Shown: positions 1 through 24,700 of the stretch, one piece after another | How the letters are laid out: each line of letters starts with the position of its first letter | Numbering within the stretch: position 1 is the first letter of the stretch | From: Nansenia antarctica | Taxonomy: Eukaryota > Chordata > Actinopteri > Argentiniformes > Microstomatidae | Assembly (NCBI GenBank): GCA_963989245.1 | Contig: OZ022341.1 | Span: 59,155,031 to 59,219,030 of the forward strand | Length of the DNA: 64,000 bases | Direction: 5' to 3' | The notes under the pieces: generated by a model | What the model was told of the DNA's origin: nothing | Seen by the model: the letters and a program-made list of their open reading frames with translations, nothing else | The model's database searches: none | Translations under genes and position numbers: made by a program

Positions 1-60
1 ATGTGGAACGGCTGGTGGTCCCCGAGGAGAGGTTTGAGAGACACTGCGAGTCTAAATGCT
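1..60. mobile_element. hAT-like foldback element, right half cut by window edge
   Basis: TGTGGAACGGCTGGTGGTCC and CCGAGGAGAGGTTTGAGA match the right arm of the 204-bp elements at 6341 and 18666. The left part lies outside the window. Confidence 0.75.
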
Positions 61-796
61 GTTATTGGGAGGTCCTTTCAGTTTGGACTGTGTCTTACTC
101 ATGGGAAATTGCAAGATTGGTAGGATAATAGAAGATAACACAAGTTATTCTACCTGTAATAGCTGAAAGTGTTTTTGATACCATTTGTATGCTTTCGTAG
201 TACACAAGACAATCAGATGCATGTCCCTATGAATATGTTAAGCTTCACAAGGTATTTACATGATATGATGAAAATGCTGAACATCTGACCTTTGCCACTA
301 TCATTGTACACTCCACTATAGTGCCTTATATTTTTTCGGTTGTATGAAAATGTATTGTATTTGGATGCATTTGCTGTTTTTCATTCGCCATACACTATGT
401 TATGAGTATTTGCTAAGAACACTAATGGGTTCAGTCCCTATAACCAGTTCAGTTCACCTACCCAGGGGGGTATTCCATGAAACTCGATTACAGGTAATTC
501 AGGCTTGTTTTCATAATTCGCGATCATTTCAGATCGAGTTCCGTTCCCTGAATGTGGCTGAAATAATTCGCGGTTGCGTTGCTATGCAACCAATCCTTCA
601 GAACAAACCTGGTAGCGACCAGGTTTACGGTCTGGTTTAATTCAGATGTGTGTCACAAATGTCTCACAGACGGAAACTAAATCCCGAACGACAGTTCCTC
701 CAGTGTCTTTTTGGAAATCGGTCCCACCTTTTAGGAGAGAGTGTGCTAGATAGATAAAAAGGTGTAAAAAAGATAGGTATCAGCTTGAATCTAAAA

Positions 797-870
797 TAGC
801 TTTAGGGTTTAGGCAGCCAGCTAGCAATCAGAAGGTTGCTGGTTCGATCCTTGCCTCAGGAGAGAGTGGT
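797..870 (+). mobile_element. tRNA-derived SINE fragment
   Basis: GCTAGCAATCAGAAGGTTGC followed by TGGTTCGATCCTTGCCTC is the tRNA-like head with RNA polymerase III box B. It matches the copies at 28835 and 6590. The body is missing. Confidence 0.6.
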
Positions 871-1403
871 TGACTTTAATTGCATTTCCTGGAATACCCC
901 CCAGGTCTGTATTGCACCTCATCGCGTACACACTGTGTATTCTACGACTCGTCTGTGACTATCTTCATGGTTTGATTTTGAACTCCCTCCAGCCACATTC
1001 TCTCACAGATGTGATACGCTTTAACCTTGTTTACGTTGAACTTGTCCAAAATTCCTAACATATTTCTGAGTTCCTTTGTAGCTATTTATCTTCCCACATA
1101 TGAAACCGATTCTTTGTCATACTTTGATCTGGATGAAAGAATGCTTCATAAGCCTCCTGAAAGTGGATGGTGAGATTTAGTTATATCGGCCAGGGGCAGG
1201 TCGCTTTTAGGGTATAACATAACTTTATACTAAAAATAAAATGTTTGAGGCAGGAATCAGAAAACACTACTTTTCTTTGTATTTTCAGTGTTGTTTTTAT
1301 TTTTGTGTATGCAATAAAGGAATTGTTCTCTGAAATCAACCCCTTTTTTTAGTAGATTAATTTACCATTTGAATAAAGCTCAGACATTTGGCCAGGATTG
1401 ACC

Positions 1404-1409
1404 TTTATT
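1404..1409 (-). terminator. Candidate poly(A) signal of cpsf3
   Basis: The minus strand reads AATAAA here, about 500 nt past the cpsf3 stop codon. This is the first canonical hexamer I found in a sensible position. It is inferred from position only; no transcript evidence is available. Confidence 0.4.
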
Positions 1410-1906
1410 ACATTAACAAATTGATAATTTATCAATGCAAATCATATTGCAGGCATACAAAGGCTACACATTCGGAATAAGTCAATAGAGGATGATTCCT
1501 TTGGAATCATTACGTCTCTGCTAGCACACAGATTACCTCTGAGTAATAAGGCAGCTAGACATACAAAAGAATGAAAGTTTGAGGGCAAAGATATTTGGAT
1601 CAACACAACAAAAAGTACTGTATAGTATAACAATATCGTCATTGCCTAAGAAAACAACATCAATTTATAATACAGTATAAAACAGATCAAGTACACATTT
1701 TAAAGAGATGTTTTAGAGTCAGCATAGGCACTCCACCGCCTGTAAAGGAAAGTGCCTCCGATGTTGCTGTGTGGGCATGAGGTTGTTGGGGGCGTGCCCA
1801 GGGCTGAGGGCTCAGTGACGGCCTGTCTATAGAGGAGTGGGGTGGCAGAGGGTCCGGGCTCAGTGGCGGCCTGTCTATAGAGGAGCGGGTTGGCGGAAGG
1901 TCTTCC

Positions 1907-11335
<9,429 letters not shown>

Positions 11336-11500
11336 GTTGACCCTGTCAGAAACTCGATCGCTATGTTTACCCTGTCAGAATAAACTGGTAGCTAATTATG
11401 TTCTTTTCCAAACTTGCTTTTAACAATTCATTGTTAATTCCCCCAAAATATGTTAACCGCCACAGCACGCCGAATGTACGACTTCCGGTGCAGCGCTATA
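11336..11500 (-). promoter_or_regulatory. cpsf3 5' leader and promoter region with an ETS site
   Basis: DNA immediately upstream of the cpsf3 start codon. At 11481-11488 it reads ACTTCCGG, which is CCGGAAGT on the gene strand, the classic ETS/GABP site of TATA-less housekeeping promoters. The start site lies between here and the ATG but cannot be placed exactly. Confidence 0.45.
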
Positions 11501-11584
11501 AATATGTCCGGGTATGAATTAAGTCTCTGTAACATAGATTCCGGATTATTATTATTTTTTTAAACATTTGTTTTACTGTCAATG

Positions 11585-11850
11585 GGTAATATATACACAC
11601 ACTCAACACTTTATTAGGAACAACTATACACCTGTCAACAGTCCGAGGTGGTGTAATGGTGTGTAGGGAATGTTTTCTTGGCACAATTCGGGCCTATCAA
11701 TCATGGCTTGAATGCCACAGCCTCTTTGAGTATTGTTGCTGGCTGGCCATGTGCATCCCTGCATGGCTACAAAGTACCCATCTTCTAATGGCTACTTCCA
11801 GAATGACAATGAACCATGTCACAAAACAAAAGTCATCTCTAATTATTAGT
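11585..11850 (+). mobile_element. Tc1-like transposon remnant
   Basis: Starts with ACTCAACACTTTATTAGGAA, a terminal sequence shared in inverted form with 20718-20738. A decayed transposase segment with TTCTAATGGCTACTTCCAG and ACCATGTCACAAA follows. Frame is broken. Confidence 0.6.
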
Positions 11851-12009
11851 CTGAGTGAGAGGTATTAGCACTATGCAGCTTTATTACTAGTCTGAGTGAG
11901 AGGTATTAGCACTATGCAGCTTTATTACTAGTCTGTGTGAGAGGTATTAGCACTATGCAGCTTTATTACTAGTCTGAATGACAGGTATTAGCACTATGCA
12001 GCTTTATTA
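11847..12009. repeat. 41-bp tandem repeat, four copies
   Basis: Unit TAGTCTGAGTGAGAGGTATT plus AGCACTATGCAGCTTTATTAC; the copies start at 11847, 11888, 11929 and 11970 with few mismatches. Confidence 0.95.
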
Positions 12010-13735
12010 GTTGTATGAGCGTACTGTGAAGGAACTGGGACTTGTATGTTCCATTTATCTCTACATACATGAGGGGTTTCACTTCCTGTAAGGTGGTTAT
12101 ATAACATTGTCATACTACACCAATAAACGGATGATGACTGAGTTGAAAAAGGATGCCGGATCTCCCAAGAAAAAAGCTTGAAATTGCCTAGCAAAATAAG
12201 GACGAGTAAACAGTTCTGCTTCTCAATACAAAACCAGCCATTCACAAGTAAAGCGATTGTGCCTTTGGCATTGGTCCCATTCTGTTATTTTCATTTGTAT
12301 ATTTTATATTTATTTAGTAACATCCTGTTAATTTACCTCAGGGACAAAATGGAGCTTTCCCTTGCAGAGAACAATTGATACTGTAAACTTGAGGACCTTT
12401 TGCAGAAAACAGAGACGGCAGTTGGCATCTAAACATTTAGAATAAGATCATAAGGCCTACTCATAACAACATGACACATATTTATTCAACACCTTATGAG
12501 TCCATCTGTGCAGCCATTCAGAACAGGACAGTCTCTCCCCCAGATCAATTTTCAATTTCAATTTCAGTTTATTTAAGAAGGGACAATGCATATCAATTGA
12601 CCACAAGTGTAAATACGCCAGATTTAGCCAGGAGGCTAATTTTCATCTGTGGTCCTTGGCCAAGATGTAAAAAAAGGCATCCTAAAATGACACAAGATAA
12701 CATTAACAATAAAACAGCATCATACAGACCATATGAAAGACACAGTTAAAAAATACACAGTTAAATTATCCATTATTCAAACCTCCCACTGACCAGCTTC
12801 TTTCTGCCACAACTGCCTTGAGCACCTCAATTCAAAGACTGCTCAAAGATAAAGGCAGATGAAAAAAAAGTTATATGTTTTCCATAACTTGTTGTTCAAT
12901 GTATCAGGGGAAAACTGCGACACTTTAAATGAATGTGCAATATGACAACCCTCGGGTACATAAGGTTCAGAGATAGGAAATGTTAGAATAGGTATAGCAT
13001 AGCATAGAGTACAGCACAGTGTTTTATTTGTATAGTATAGTAGGCTATAGTGGATAGTGTACATAGCCTTTATTTATGTAAACCAGCTCTTTTCCCTTCT
13101 TGTTTTTAGTTTTCTTTCCTAGCACCAGGGGAGCCCCCCCTCCCAAATTTCGTTGTTTGGTACCTGTACTATATTAATGACAATAAAGACCATTCCTTCA
13201 TTCATTCATTCATTCATTCAATCAGGCATTCAACTGATTTTGCAGGAAAATGTGTCTGGAGACCTGATTAGCGTCTTGTCATTGTTGAATGCAAGTCTAA
13301 TTGGCGCATTGCCCTCAAGAAATGATTTGCATCTCTCTGATGAATTATTTTACTGTTCCACTGGTTATTTACTTCCTCTTCCACACAATCGCCAGCGCAC
13401 GTTTATGAAGTATGATTTGAGCAGTCTACTTATTTCTTATTCTATAGGTAGAATCAATTAAACTACCACTCTTCCCTAATTCCACAGAATTCATAAAGTC
13501 AGTGTAAAACACGTGGATGTAAAACGATTGTATTTATTGCACAAGGAATAAAGACCATAACGTATGACACAAGGAAAAACAAAGCAAGTGAGTACCTTAC
13601 TCCGAGACAGTCACAAGACACAAATGAACAAAACATAAAAACAAAATTAGACACCCGCTATGTTCTTAAAATAGATCATTGACTAATTACGGGTATACAA
13701 CCTCATTGTCTGTAAATGTGGCACTCTCGCCATAA

Positions 13736-14660
13736 TTCACCTACTGTAATTCACCTACTGTAATTCACCTACTGTAGTTAACCTACTGTAATTAACCTAC
13801 TGTAATTCACCTACTGTAATTAACCTACTGTAATTCACCTACTGTAATTAACCTACTGTAATTAACCTACTGTAATTCACCTACTGTAATGAACCTACTG
13901 TAACTCACCTACTGTAATTCACCTACTGTAATTCACCTACTGTAATTCACCTACTGTAATTCACCTACTGTAATTCACCTACTGTAATTAACCTACTGTA
14001 ATTCACCTACTGTAATTCACCTACTGTAGTTAACCTACTGTAATTCACCTACTGTAATTCACCTACTGTAATTAACCTACTGTAATTAACCTACTGTAGT
14101 TAACCTACTGTAATTCACCTACTGTAATTCACCTACTGTAGTTAACCTACTGTAATTCACCTACTGTAATTCACCTACTGTAATTCACCTACTGTAATTC
14201 ACCTACTTTAATTCACCTACTGTAATTCACCTACTTTAGTTCACCTACTGTAATTCACCTACTGTAATTAACCTACTGTAATTCACTACTGTAATTCACC
14301 TACTGTAATTCACCTACTGTAGTTAACCTACTGTAATTCACCTACTGTAATTCACCTACTGTAATTCACCTACTGTAATTAACCTACTGTAATTCACCTA
14401 CTGTAATTCACCTACTGTAGTTAACCTACTGTAATTCACCTACTGTAATTCACCTACTGTAATTCACCTACTGTAGTTAACCTACTGTAATTCACCTACT
14501 GTAATTCACCTACTGTAATTCACCTACTGTAATTAACCTACTGTAATTCACCTACTGTAATTCACCTAATGTAATTCACCTACTGTAGTTAACCTACTGT
14601 AATTCACCTACTGTAATTCACCTACTGTAACTCACCTACAGTAATTCACTTCTTGACCAA
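13736..14660. repeat. 14-bp minisatellite array, about 65 copies
   Basis: Unit ACCTACTGTAATTC with variants ending AATTA, AGTTA, AATGA and AACTC, almost without interruption for 0.92 kb. Variant units alternate irregularly. No coding potential. Confidence 0.97.
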
Positions 14661-14859
14661 ATCATTTTTAGAGACTTGACAGATGTCCCACACCCTTGAA
14701 TGGTAAATGGTGCAGTCCATTTACACACGTGTTTCCAATTAAATAATTATCAGTTACACTCTAACTTAGCCTCATAGACAATGCAGTATAATGATTATTG
14801 TCTCGTAAGACTTTTCACTTTTTTTTTCACTGGGCGTTGCTTGTTTTCGCCGCTTCTCA

Positions 14860-15010
14860 GCCCAAAATCTAGATATACTTGCAGTATACAGAGTAGATAG
14901 TCGTACAAAGACACTTAGATTTAGATTTAGTAATATAAAAATTAATTAGACCCCTATACTTTCTTTTATTTATTTTTTGGTTTCTTTTTATTTTACTACT
15001 CGATCTTTTT
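14860..15010. repeat. Interspersed repeat (family with 27220 and 33597), inverted
   Basis: CCCAAAATCTAGATATACTTGC through ACAAAGACACTTAGATTTAG to TACTCGATCTTTTTAGTTTG is the reverse complement of 33640-33830. Type unknown. Confidence 0.6.
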
Positions 15011-16289
15011 AGTTTGTAAAGTGTCTTTGAGTGTCTGGGGCATGGGATAAGTGACAGAAAGACAGAGCATAGAAATAGATGGGTAGAGGGAGGTAGACAT
15101 GATATCTGTCAACAGTTAATAGTTAGCAATAGCTATCGAGTAGAGCGATGTGAGTGGGTATAGAAATAGATTACGCAGAACTGGTTGAACAGAAAAACAG
15201 CAACCAAGTAGCCTTGAGCAGAGTGGTATGTTAGAAGAGTGGCGCCAATGAGCTTCAAATAGTTCCACATAGCTTCCTGGTTATACTGTCCTGATTTACC
15301 CAATATTTACTTTTTATTGGACTAACAACCAGTTGTCAGGCAACATGCTCTGTTGGTATCATGTAAAGGAACTATGGTGTTTGGGCCAATAGAAAGTTGA
15401 CCCCTTCATTGGTACCACTCTTCTTCATAGAACACTCTGACCTAGAGCAAGTACCTGACCTGTGAACAGCTTCCAAATGCAAATGCCACACTTGGAATCA
15501 ACTCAGACCTTTTACCTGCTTAATTGATTAACAAATAATGAAGGAATAGTCCACACTGGCCCATGAAACAGCTTTTGAGTCATTTGTCCAATTATTTTTG
15601 GTCCCTTGAAAAAGAGGGAGCTACAGAGCTGTAATTCCTAAACCCTTCCTTCAATTTGGATGTGAATACCCTTACCCTAAAGCTGAGAGTCTGCACTTTA
15701 AACCCATATTCATTATATAACTGTAACTGGAAGATGTTTTGGTAAACAGCTAAAATAAAATAAAATCTGTCTGTGTCCAAATATATATGGACCTAACGGT
15801 ACACATATGTTTAACTCGGTTACACCAGTACATACATTCTGTGCCCCCCGCCACCATCCAAGTTGCCCATCCCTATGTTAGACCACAGACCGTTACCGTG
15901 GTAACCAGGTGTCAAGCTTGTTAGCTAGCCAACAAACAAACGTCAAACGGCCAGAACAGAAAAAAAACTATTAATGTTATGGCTTAGATATTCAGATGTG
16001 GAGTGACAGTGTGAAGAGATGAACATGTTGATGTAAGATATCTGTGTATTGTTAAATCTGAAGAAACAGGCAAACATGTTTTGTGTTTTTCACGTTTTCC
16101 ACGTGGTCTTGTCTTGTCAGAGAAAGGGCTGCCAGTTCCCGTGTCTCAGTGGTGCTCTTAGACCTGTCGGACACGTGTATATAGTCCTGGTTGACTTTGC
16201 CTACAGCAAGCACACTAATTACTGACTTTTGTAATGAAATCTCACATAAAATTGGAAATGAAGTCTCACATACATTTTTTTAGCACGCT

Positions 16290-16295
16290 TTTATT
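16290..16295 (-). terminator. Poly(A) signal of the coiled-coil gene
   Basis: The minus strand reads CAATAAAAG about 200 nt after the stop codon. A good hexamer at the right distance supports this being a transcribed gene. Confidence 0.5.
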
Positions 16296-16495
16296 GAAAA
16301 GATAGAACTTCTGGCATGTGTGTGTGTGTCATTCAAACACTTTTAGTTTTTTTCAAACACCATATAAATATGCCAAGTAACCCAAAAATATGTTAACGAA
16401 TTAAATGTGCTAACCCAAACCCTAAGCCTAAACATTTAAAGAAGGGAACTTTGGACTTCTTCTTCTCCTCTCTCTTTTCTTTTCTTTCTCTAACC

Positions 16496-18600
<2,105 letters not shown>

Positions 18601-18665
18601 TTCTACAAACAACTGAACAAGGAAGAGAATGTGAAATGACATATTTATATATTATTATTCTAGAA

Positions 18666-18869
18666 CAGTGTTTCTCAACCCTCTCCTCGGGGACCCCCAG
18701 CCGCACCACATATTTGATCTGTTCCACCACCAGCTCACCTGATTCAACTAATCAAGTACAAACCATAATTGCTTTTCACTTGATTAGTTGAATCAGGTGA
18801 GCTGGTGGTGGAACAGATCAAATATGTGGTGCGGCTGGGGGTCCCCGAGGAGAGGTTTGAGAAACACTG
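18666..18869. mobile_element. 204-bp hAT-like foldback MITE
   Basis: Palindrome from CAGTGTTTCTCAACCC to GGTTTGAGAAACACTG with 8-bp target duplication TTCTAGAA (18658-18665 and 18870-18877). Same family as 6341-6544. Confidence 0.9.
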
Positions 18870-19144
18870 TTCTAGAATGACTTGTCCCCTATGAGTTCAT
18901 GGATGACTGTGAGGCTGTTTGAACTTCAAAAGTGACTGACGTCGTTGATATTGCGCGACATTGTGATTGAAGCATCAGTTGCAGGTGCAACGTGCCAAAA
19001 AGCCATATTATCCTTTTCCTATTTCTACCTTCAAAAATGATGACTAGGACGTCGGCTTGTAAAGAAAAAGCTTCTTTATATAAGAATCTCTGTTGGCATA
19101 CACTTTTGATCACTTTCAAACAATAAACGAGTTAGACGAGTAGT

Positions 19145-19832
19145 TGACAGAGTGCAGCAGCTTGCACTGGGCCTGGTCTTCAAGATACGCTACACCACAA
19201 AGACACCCAAGTACCTGTCAACATACTTCCAAAAAGTGAACAACGTCCACACATACAACACCAGAGGAAGCTCCACGAACCACGTTCAACCGCGTTGCAC
19301 CACAAACAAGGGGTTAAACTCGTTTGCAAACTATGCAGTAAAAATGTGGAACGCCCTTCCTATAATCTTAAAGGAGTGCAAAACACTGCCCACCTTCAAA
19401 ACCACTCTCAAAAAACATTTACAGGAGGCTGCAATCCGTAACTGGACCCTCTAAATCAAAAATCAGATTAAAAGACCCGAACTACCCACTGTACATACTT
19501 TGTGATTTGTCCCCCGCCCCCACCTGTGGTGTATGTCCCCACCTGTCCTACCCGCTGTACATACCTTATGTTTTGTTGTATTGTTCTTCCCATGATGGAT
19601 GTATGTTTATCTTGTAGATAGTAATAGTTATTTGTCTGTATTATCTTGTAGATAGTACTTGTTTTTTTGTCTGTCTTACATGTAACGATGAATTGAGAAT
19701 CAAGGACCCCAATTGAAATAAGCCAGTGGCTTTCTTGGGTTTTTATCCTGTTAGTTGACCTTGTATGTAATATGTACTTTCATGTACCTACTTCTGCAAA
19801 TCTTCTAATAAAGTTTTCAATCAATCAAAGAC
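19145..19832 (+). mobile_element. Non-LTR retrotransposon 3' fragment
   Basis: The reading frame 19152-19454 ends a LINE reverse transcriptase: NTRGSSTNHVQPR, then FANYAVKMWNALP and FKTTLKKHLQEA. An untranslated part and the TCAATCAATCAAAG tail follow. 5'-truncated and not active. Confidence 0.75.
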
Positions 19833-20454
19833 TTTGACACTCAGCGCGCGCGCGCACGCACACGCACACCCGCGCACACCCACACCCACATCCAGACCCA
19901 CACACACACAATGCTCCATCTCCAAAGGTAACTAGCTCACTTCGGCGCTTACCTTGTGATAGCGTGTTGATCCTTGTGATTACTGACATCAAACTGGCTC
20001 GATTGAGGGTCGATCGCCTTTTAGAAGCCCACATGTTGATTGTGACGTCATTATGTCATCTCGATTGTTGTGATTATGACGTCATCCGTCAGAGTTTTGT
20101 TTGCAGCCCAGCCTGGTCTCAGGAGCTCCAAATTGTTTTACCCCCCCCCCCCAAAATAATTAAAAACAATTATAATAATACAAATAATAATAATATTAAA
20201 AAGCCCCATGCAGTGTTGCGGTTTCGACAAGGCCCACGTCCAATGTTTTGGGAGGTTTCATTTGAGCGAAGGCCTCGTACCGGATTCCAGCAAAAAAAAT
20301 AAAAATAAATCTAAACCAGAAGAAAAGAACAAAGAAGAAAAAGGCCGAAAATGTCATAACAACGAACATTTCCAACATAAGTAAATCTCTGCACTTTGTG
20401 AATATTCTCGTGGGATATCAAACTGTTTTTATGAACATGACATTATGAGTTCAG

Positions 20455-20745
20455 TGTTCTTCAGTAGCCTTCCCAGTCACCGGATCTGAATCCAATACCA
20501 ATCTAAACCTTTGGGATGTAGTAGAGTGGGAGATTCACAGCTTGAAAGTGCATCTGAACAATCTGCAGGAATTGCGGGTTTCAATCATGTCACCATGGAC
20601 CATAATCTCAAAGGAATGTTTCCAGCATCTTGTGGAATCAATGGCATGAAGAATTGAGGCTGTTTTGAGAGCAAAGGGAGGTCGTACCCAGTATTACGTA
20701 GTTTAGTGTTCCTAATAAAGCGTTCAGTGAGTGTAGAAGTCCAAG
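20455..20745 (+). mobile_element. Tc1-like transposase C-terminal remnant
   Basis: Decayed frame containing NLWDVVEWEIHSL and FQHLVESMA followed by RIEAVLRAKGGRTQY, typical of Tc1 transposase ends. It closes with the terminal repeat CCTAATAAAGCGTTCAGTGA. Confidence 0.7.
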
Positions 20746-20950
20746 TGAAATTGATGGCTAGTGCAGTGGAGTAAGAAATACGGTAGTATATTGCTAATGT
20801 TTATCAATTGCCTCACTAAACTGTATCTCAGTGATACATATACTCAAGGAGTTCACTCACTGATTGTCACTAAAATATTAATGTAGAGTGGCCACTTCCC
20901 ACTACCTCATATCACACAAACAACATGCTTTTCCACATGCATTTCAAAAG

Positions 20951-20956
20951 TTTAAT
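20951..20956 (-). terminator. Possible poly(A) signal of asap2
   Basis: ATTAAA on the minus strand about 800 nt past the asap2 stop. It is a variant hexamer and the placement is a guess from position. Confidence 0.25.
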
Positions 20957-21763
20957 GACATTGATTGAACAATTGAATACCAACTGAAAGAGGATAATGA
21001 TGTACAATTCTGTATAATTCACACAAATGTTACATCTAAAAAATACATACATAGAGTTACCCTGCAACCCTTTTGCCAGCATAAAAAAAAAAAAAAATCT
21101 CTCTTTGATATAATATGACATTATTTGTATTATGTATGCCTAATCTTCATCACCATCATCATCATCATTATTGGCATCATCAGCATTACCAAGTTCTGTG
21201 GCTTGTGTTCATGATGCATATCAGTGTAATGAGTCAGGTTCTAGACGAAGGCTCTTTGAATGTTTGTGTAATGTTGGATTTTACCAAGTTAGTCTCTCCC
21301 TCTCTACCCATCTCAGTTGATAACACAATACAAATACTGAATTTGAAAGTCTCAATGTAGTCTTTTTCCAACAGATCTGTATGTGGGACCAAAGGCAGTA
21401 GAAGACCATAATGTCCTAAACGGTCATAACCACAGTTAACAGGGCGTTGGGTCTAGATTATTTCAAGCAGAGTTGTTCCAGTAATTTCCCACTGTCCCCA
21501 AAAAACTCTGGGCAGTGTGTTTGTACCAAACGTTGGCCTGTGTGCTGAATATTCCCCAATTTGCCTCTTGTTTGGTTTAACACACATTCTCCAGTGTTTC
21601 TGGTGACAGGGTCCCCCCAGTCATCTTCTTTGGCATGGATTGGATGCATGAGAATAACATAACCCACACATACTGTACATTCTCCACATCTCTCTCACTA
21701 ACACACATACACACATTGATAAACACAGCCTAATGGCAGTTGTGGGTCTCTCTCTTTGATGCA

Positions 21764-24700
21764 TCAGTCTGTGATGAAGTGCACAAATGTCACAGGAAAG
21801 ACCCCTCTTCTGGTTGGCTCCGCCTCAATATGTCCTACCTGCCACAACGTGAAAGTACACAAGTCAGTGGATCAGATGAAATGACATTTAGGCATAGTGT
21901 ATGGCTTGTTGTAACCAAACCTGTATGTTGGATCTGTGAGGACTTACCAACCACTCCTGATCCTCCTCCCCATCCACCACAATCACCTCTCCCTCTGTGA
22001 ACGTCAGCTCATCTGGGTTGTCTGCAGAGCAGTTGTAGATTGCTTTCACCCTCTTGGGCTTCTGTTTCTGAGATGTAGGTTCCAAAAGAAAGTTACAAAA
22101 AAACAAGAGATACAGGCACAAAGGCATCAGCTAAACCGTATTGAGAGTGTTTAATATTAATCTTAGAACAGATCAACAACATGAAGTGTTGGTTGGCTTT
22201 GGTCAGTAGCTTACAGGTTGGTTAAAGCGGGGCTTGGGCAATGGGATTGGAGTTGGACCCGAGCTCTGAGTAGATCCAGGTATAGGTACATCCTTTGCTG
22301 CTTAAAAAACACACAAAAACACATATGGAAATGTTATCAATCATATCTGATAACACAAGACCTGAAATTGTCACTTAAAAGGCACCATAATGAGAAAATA
22401 CTTTAAACCAGAAACGGTTAGTTATTTACAGTATATCATATTGTATATTGTGTTATGGGTGAATGACATTTTTCTCTGTGTTGTTTACCTCGTCTATCAG
22501 CTGGCCCGGGCCTACTGGGCGGTGCTTTAGGAACGCTTTTATCCAAACTGAAACCACAAACACCAATCACCTCAATGAACTACTAGTACAACAATCCTTT
22601 CCCTTCTCATTCTCTAGTCATGAATAGAATATCCTTTATCCAAATACAGCTTACAGCCTTAAAGACTGCTTAATTGTCCATCTTCAACATTCTTACCCAG
22701 TGGGTGATTTAGGTGATTTGGGCCCATGGGCTCTGTTAGGATTGTGACTGGGCACAGGAGGTGGCTGAGGCTGTGGCTGTGAGGGTTTGTACGGGGGTGA
22801 AGGGGGTACTGCTGGCCCCGGTGAGACGGGCTGTAGTGGTACTACTGGGGGCACTGGAGCCACAGGCAAGGCTGGAGGTAGTGGTGGTAGAGGTGGTAGA
22901 GGTGGTAGAGGTGCAGTCTTAGCTGATGAATGGCCCTTGGGCTCTCTCTTATGCACGGGAGGAGGGGGTGCGGCGGGGGGAAGCACTGTGAGGAGAGATG
23001 GGAGTGATAAGTAGTAGTAGTAGTAGCAGCAGCAGCAGCAGCAGTACAGTCAGGTGGAAATCAGTCATACAATGCACTGGCACTCACCATACATGGAGCT
23101 GTTGCGCTCCGGTGTGTGAGGGTTTGGGGGATCAGAGGATGACCTCTGTCTGCCCACCGAATCCATAGGTGCAGGCTTGTGCCTAAGGCCTGTGAGGAAG
23201 ATAGTTTGACAGATTCAGCCATCATTGCCACGGCCGTCTATAACAGAAAAAAATGTATCTCTTCAAACGGAAGAGCAACTACATTAAAATCTTTCACAGA
23301 CCTTTGCTGAGGTTTCTTGGGGGTAGGGGTGGGTTGGGTATCCCAGGTACTCCCGGCACACCAGGGGGAGGGGGGCTGAGGTCCAGGAGGGTGCCGTAGG
23401 TCTCGTTGCTGACGATCATGCTGGGGACGTGAGACCTCAGCTTGTCTCTGGCCAGACTGGCTGCGTCACGGGCGATCATGGCCAGGTTAGGCTGCATGGG
23501 GCCACTGCCTGGTACGAAGCAGCTAACTGGACGCTCCTCCCGCCTTTGGGGGATGGGCTGGATACAGGACACACAGGTAAAGCGTAAACACACAATTGAT
23601 ATGTGACATGGTCTGGTGAAAAGGTCTGCATGTCGGCAATTCTCAAATAATACAAACGACCAGAAAAGCGTCTTTTTTAATTTTTTATATGTTTTTTCTG
23701 TTTTTCTTACGGAAACTTTAAGTGTTGAAGTGTCAATATAACAAACAACAGTTTTAGGATCACTAAATACTTCGAATTTGTGAATTGTATTTCACTGTAT
23801 CGTCTGCGGTCCTGCTTCTAGGCTACTGGGTTAGTGATACATGGCTTGTAAATAAAGTTACGTTTTAGGACGTGTTCAAAAGCAAGGACTGTGTGATCAT
23901 CTAATTATGTGTAGTTACTGTATGTGTTTTTAGCATATTGATGTTCTATCGGCATATTGTGATGTGCAGTTAGATGTTCATAGTGATGTTCTTGGTAGCA
24001 AACGTGATCGTAGCACACACGTCTGTTTTGATTCAGAGCGAGTTTCTCCGGTATTTGGTTAGAGGTGTACCAACATTCAAATAAGCATAATCTTCTTCAA
24101 CTATTTTGGGATTTCAATGTATGACACATACTTTGAAAGTTTACAATCTGCACTAATCTATCAAAAACTTGAAAAATTACCTTGCCCTTGTTGGGGACAT
24201 TTTTCACCAGTCACATACTGTATATATGCTCTTCTGACAATTGAAAGCTGTGGTTGTGCAGGTGTTGTAGGTAGCAATGGTTAACCTGAAGTTAAAATCC
24301 CTCAGATGGTATGATGGTACTGTAAAGATAAACCAGCTCACCTTGTCCTCCATTTCATCTTCACTCTCATCTAGGTCGTCTTGACGGAGCCGCCACTCGT
24401 ATTCCACGTGCACATGGACATTAAATTTCCCTGCCTGAGCCTGGTTCAGCTGGCAACCACAACAAGAACACACTGTCAACCTCTTCTCTTGGTAATATGG
24501 AAATCCAAGATAACCAGTCAATGGTATAATCATCATATGTGACAGCAGCAGCTGGAACAAGTCAGCAACCAATCAAAATGTTCTGACTTTTATTTCCTGA
24601 AAAATGTAAATACATTTCGTTCAGACTTTTATTCTGACGTTGTTGAAAATCAATGACACCATCGCTAGTCAAGCCAAAACATTGCAATTGCAATGGATTC

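Larger units (their letters stand above)
11336..16270. other. Intergenic region between cpsf3 and the coiled-coil gene
   Basis: No coding exon recognised on either strand. It holds the cpsf3 promoter, a Tc1 remnant, a 41-bp repeat, an interspersed repeat near 12540-12700 and the large 14-bp array, then AT-rich DNA. I looked for ITGB1BP1, the human gene at this place, and found nothing like its PTB domain. Confidence 0.6.
19833..21763. other. Region downstream of asap2
   Basis: A CG/CA-rich tract at 19842-19910, poly-C, a Tc1 remnant at 20455-20745 and likely asap2 3' UTR above about 20930. No separate gene seen. Confidence 0.55.

Noticed and set aside
11336..16270. itgb1bp1 between cpsf3 and asap2
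   Set aside because: Expected from human gene order, but no frame resembles its Ser-rich N-terminus or PTB domain.
22787..23014. Gly-rich plus-strand frame
   Set aside because: Antisense shadow of the proline-rich exon of asap2.
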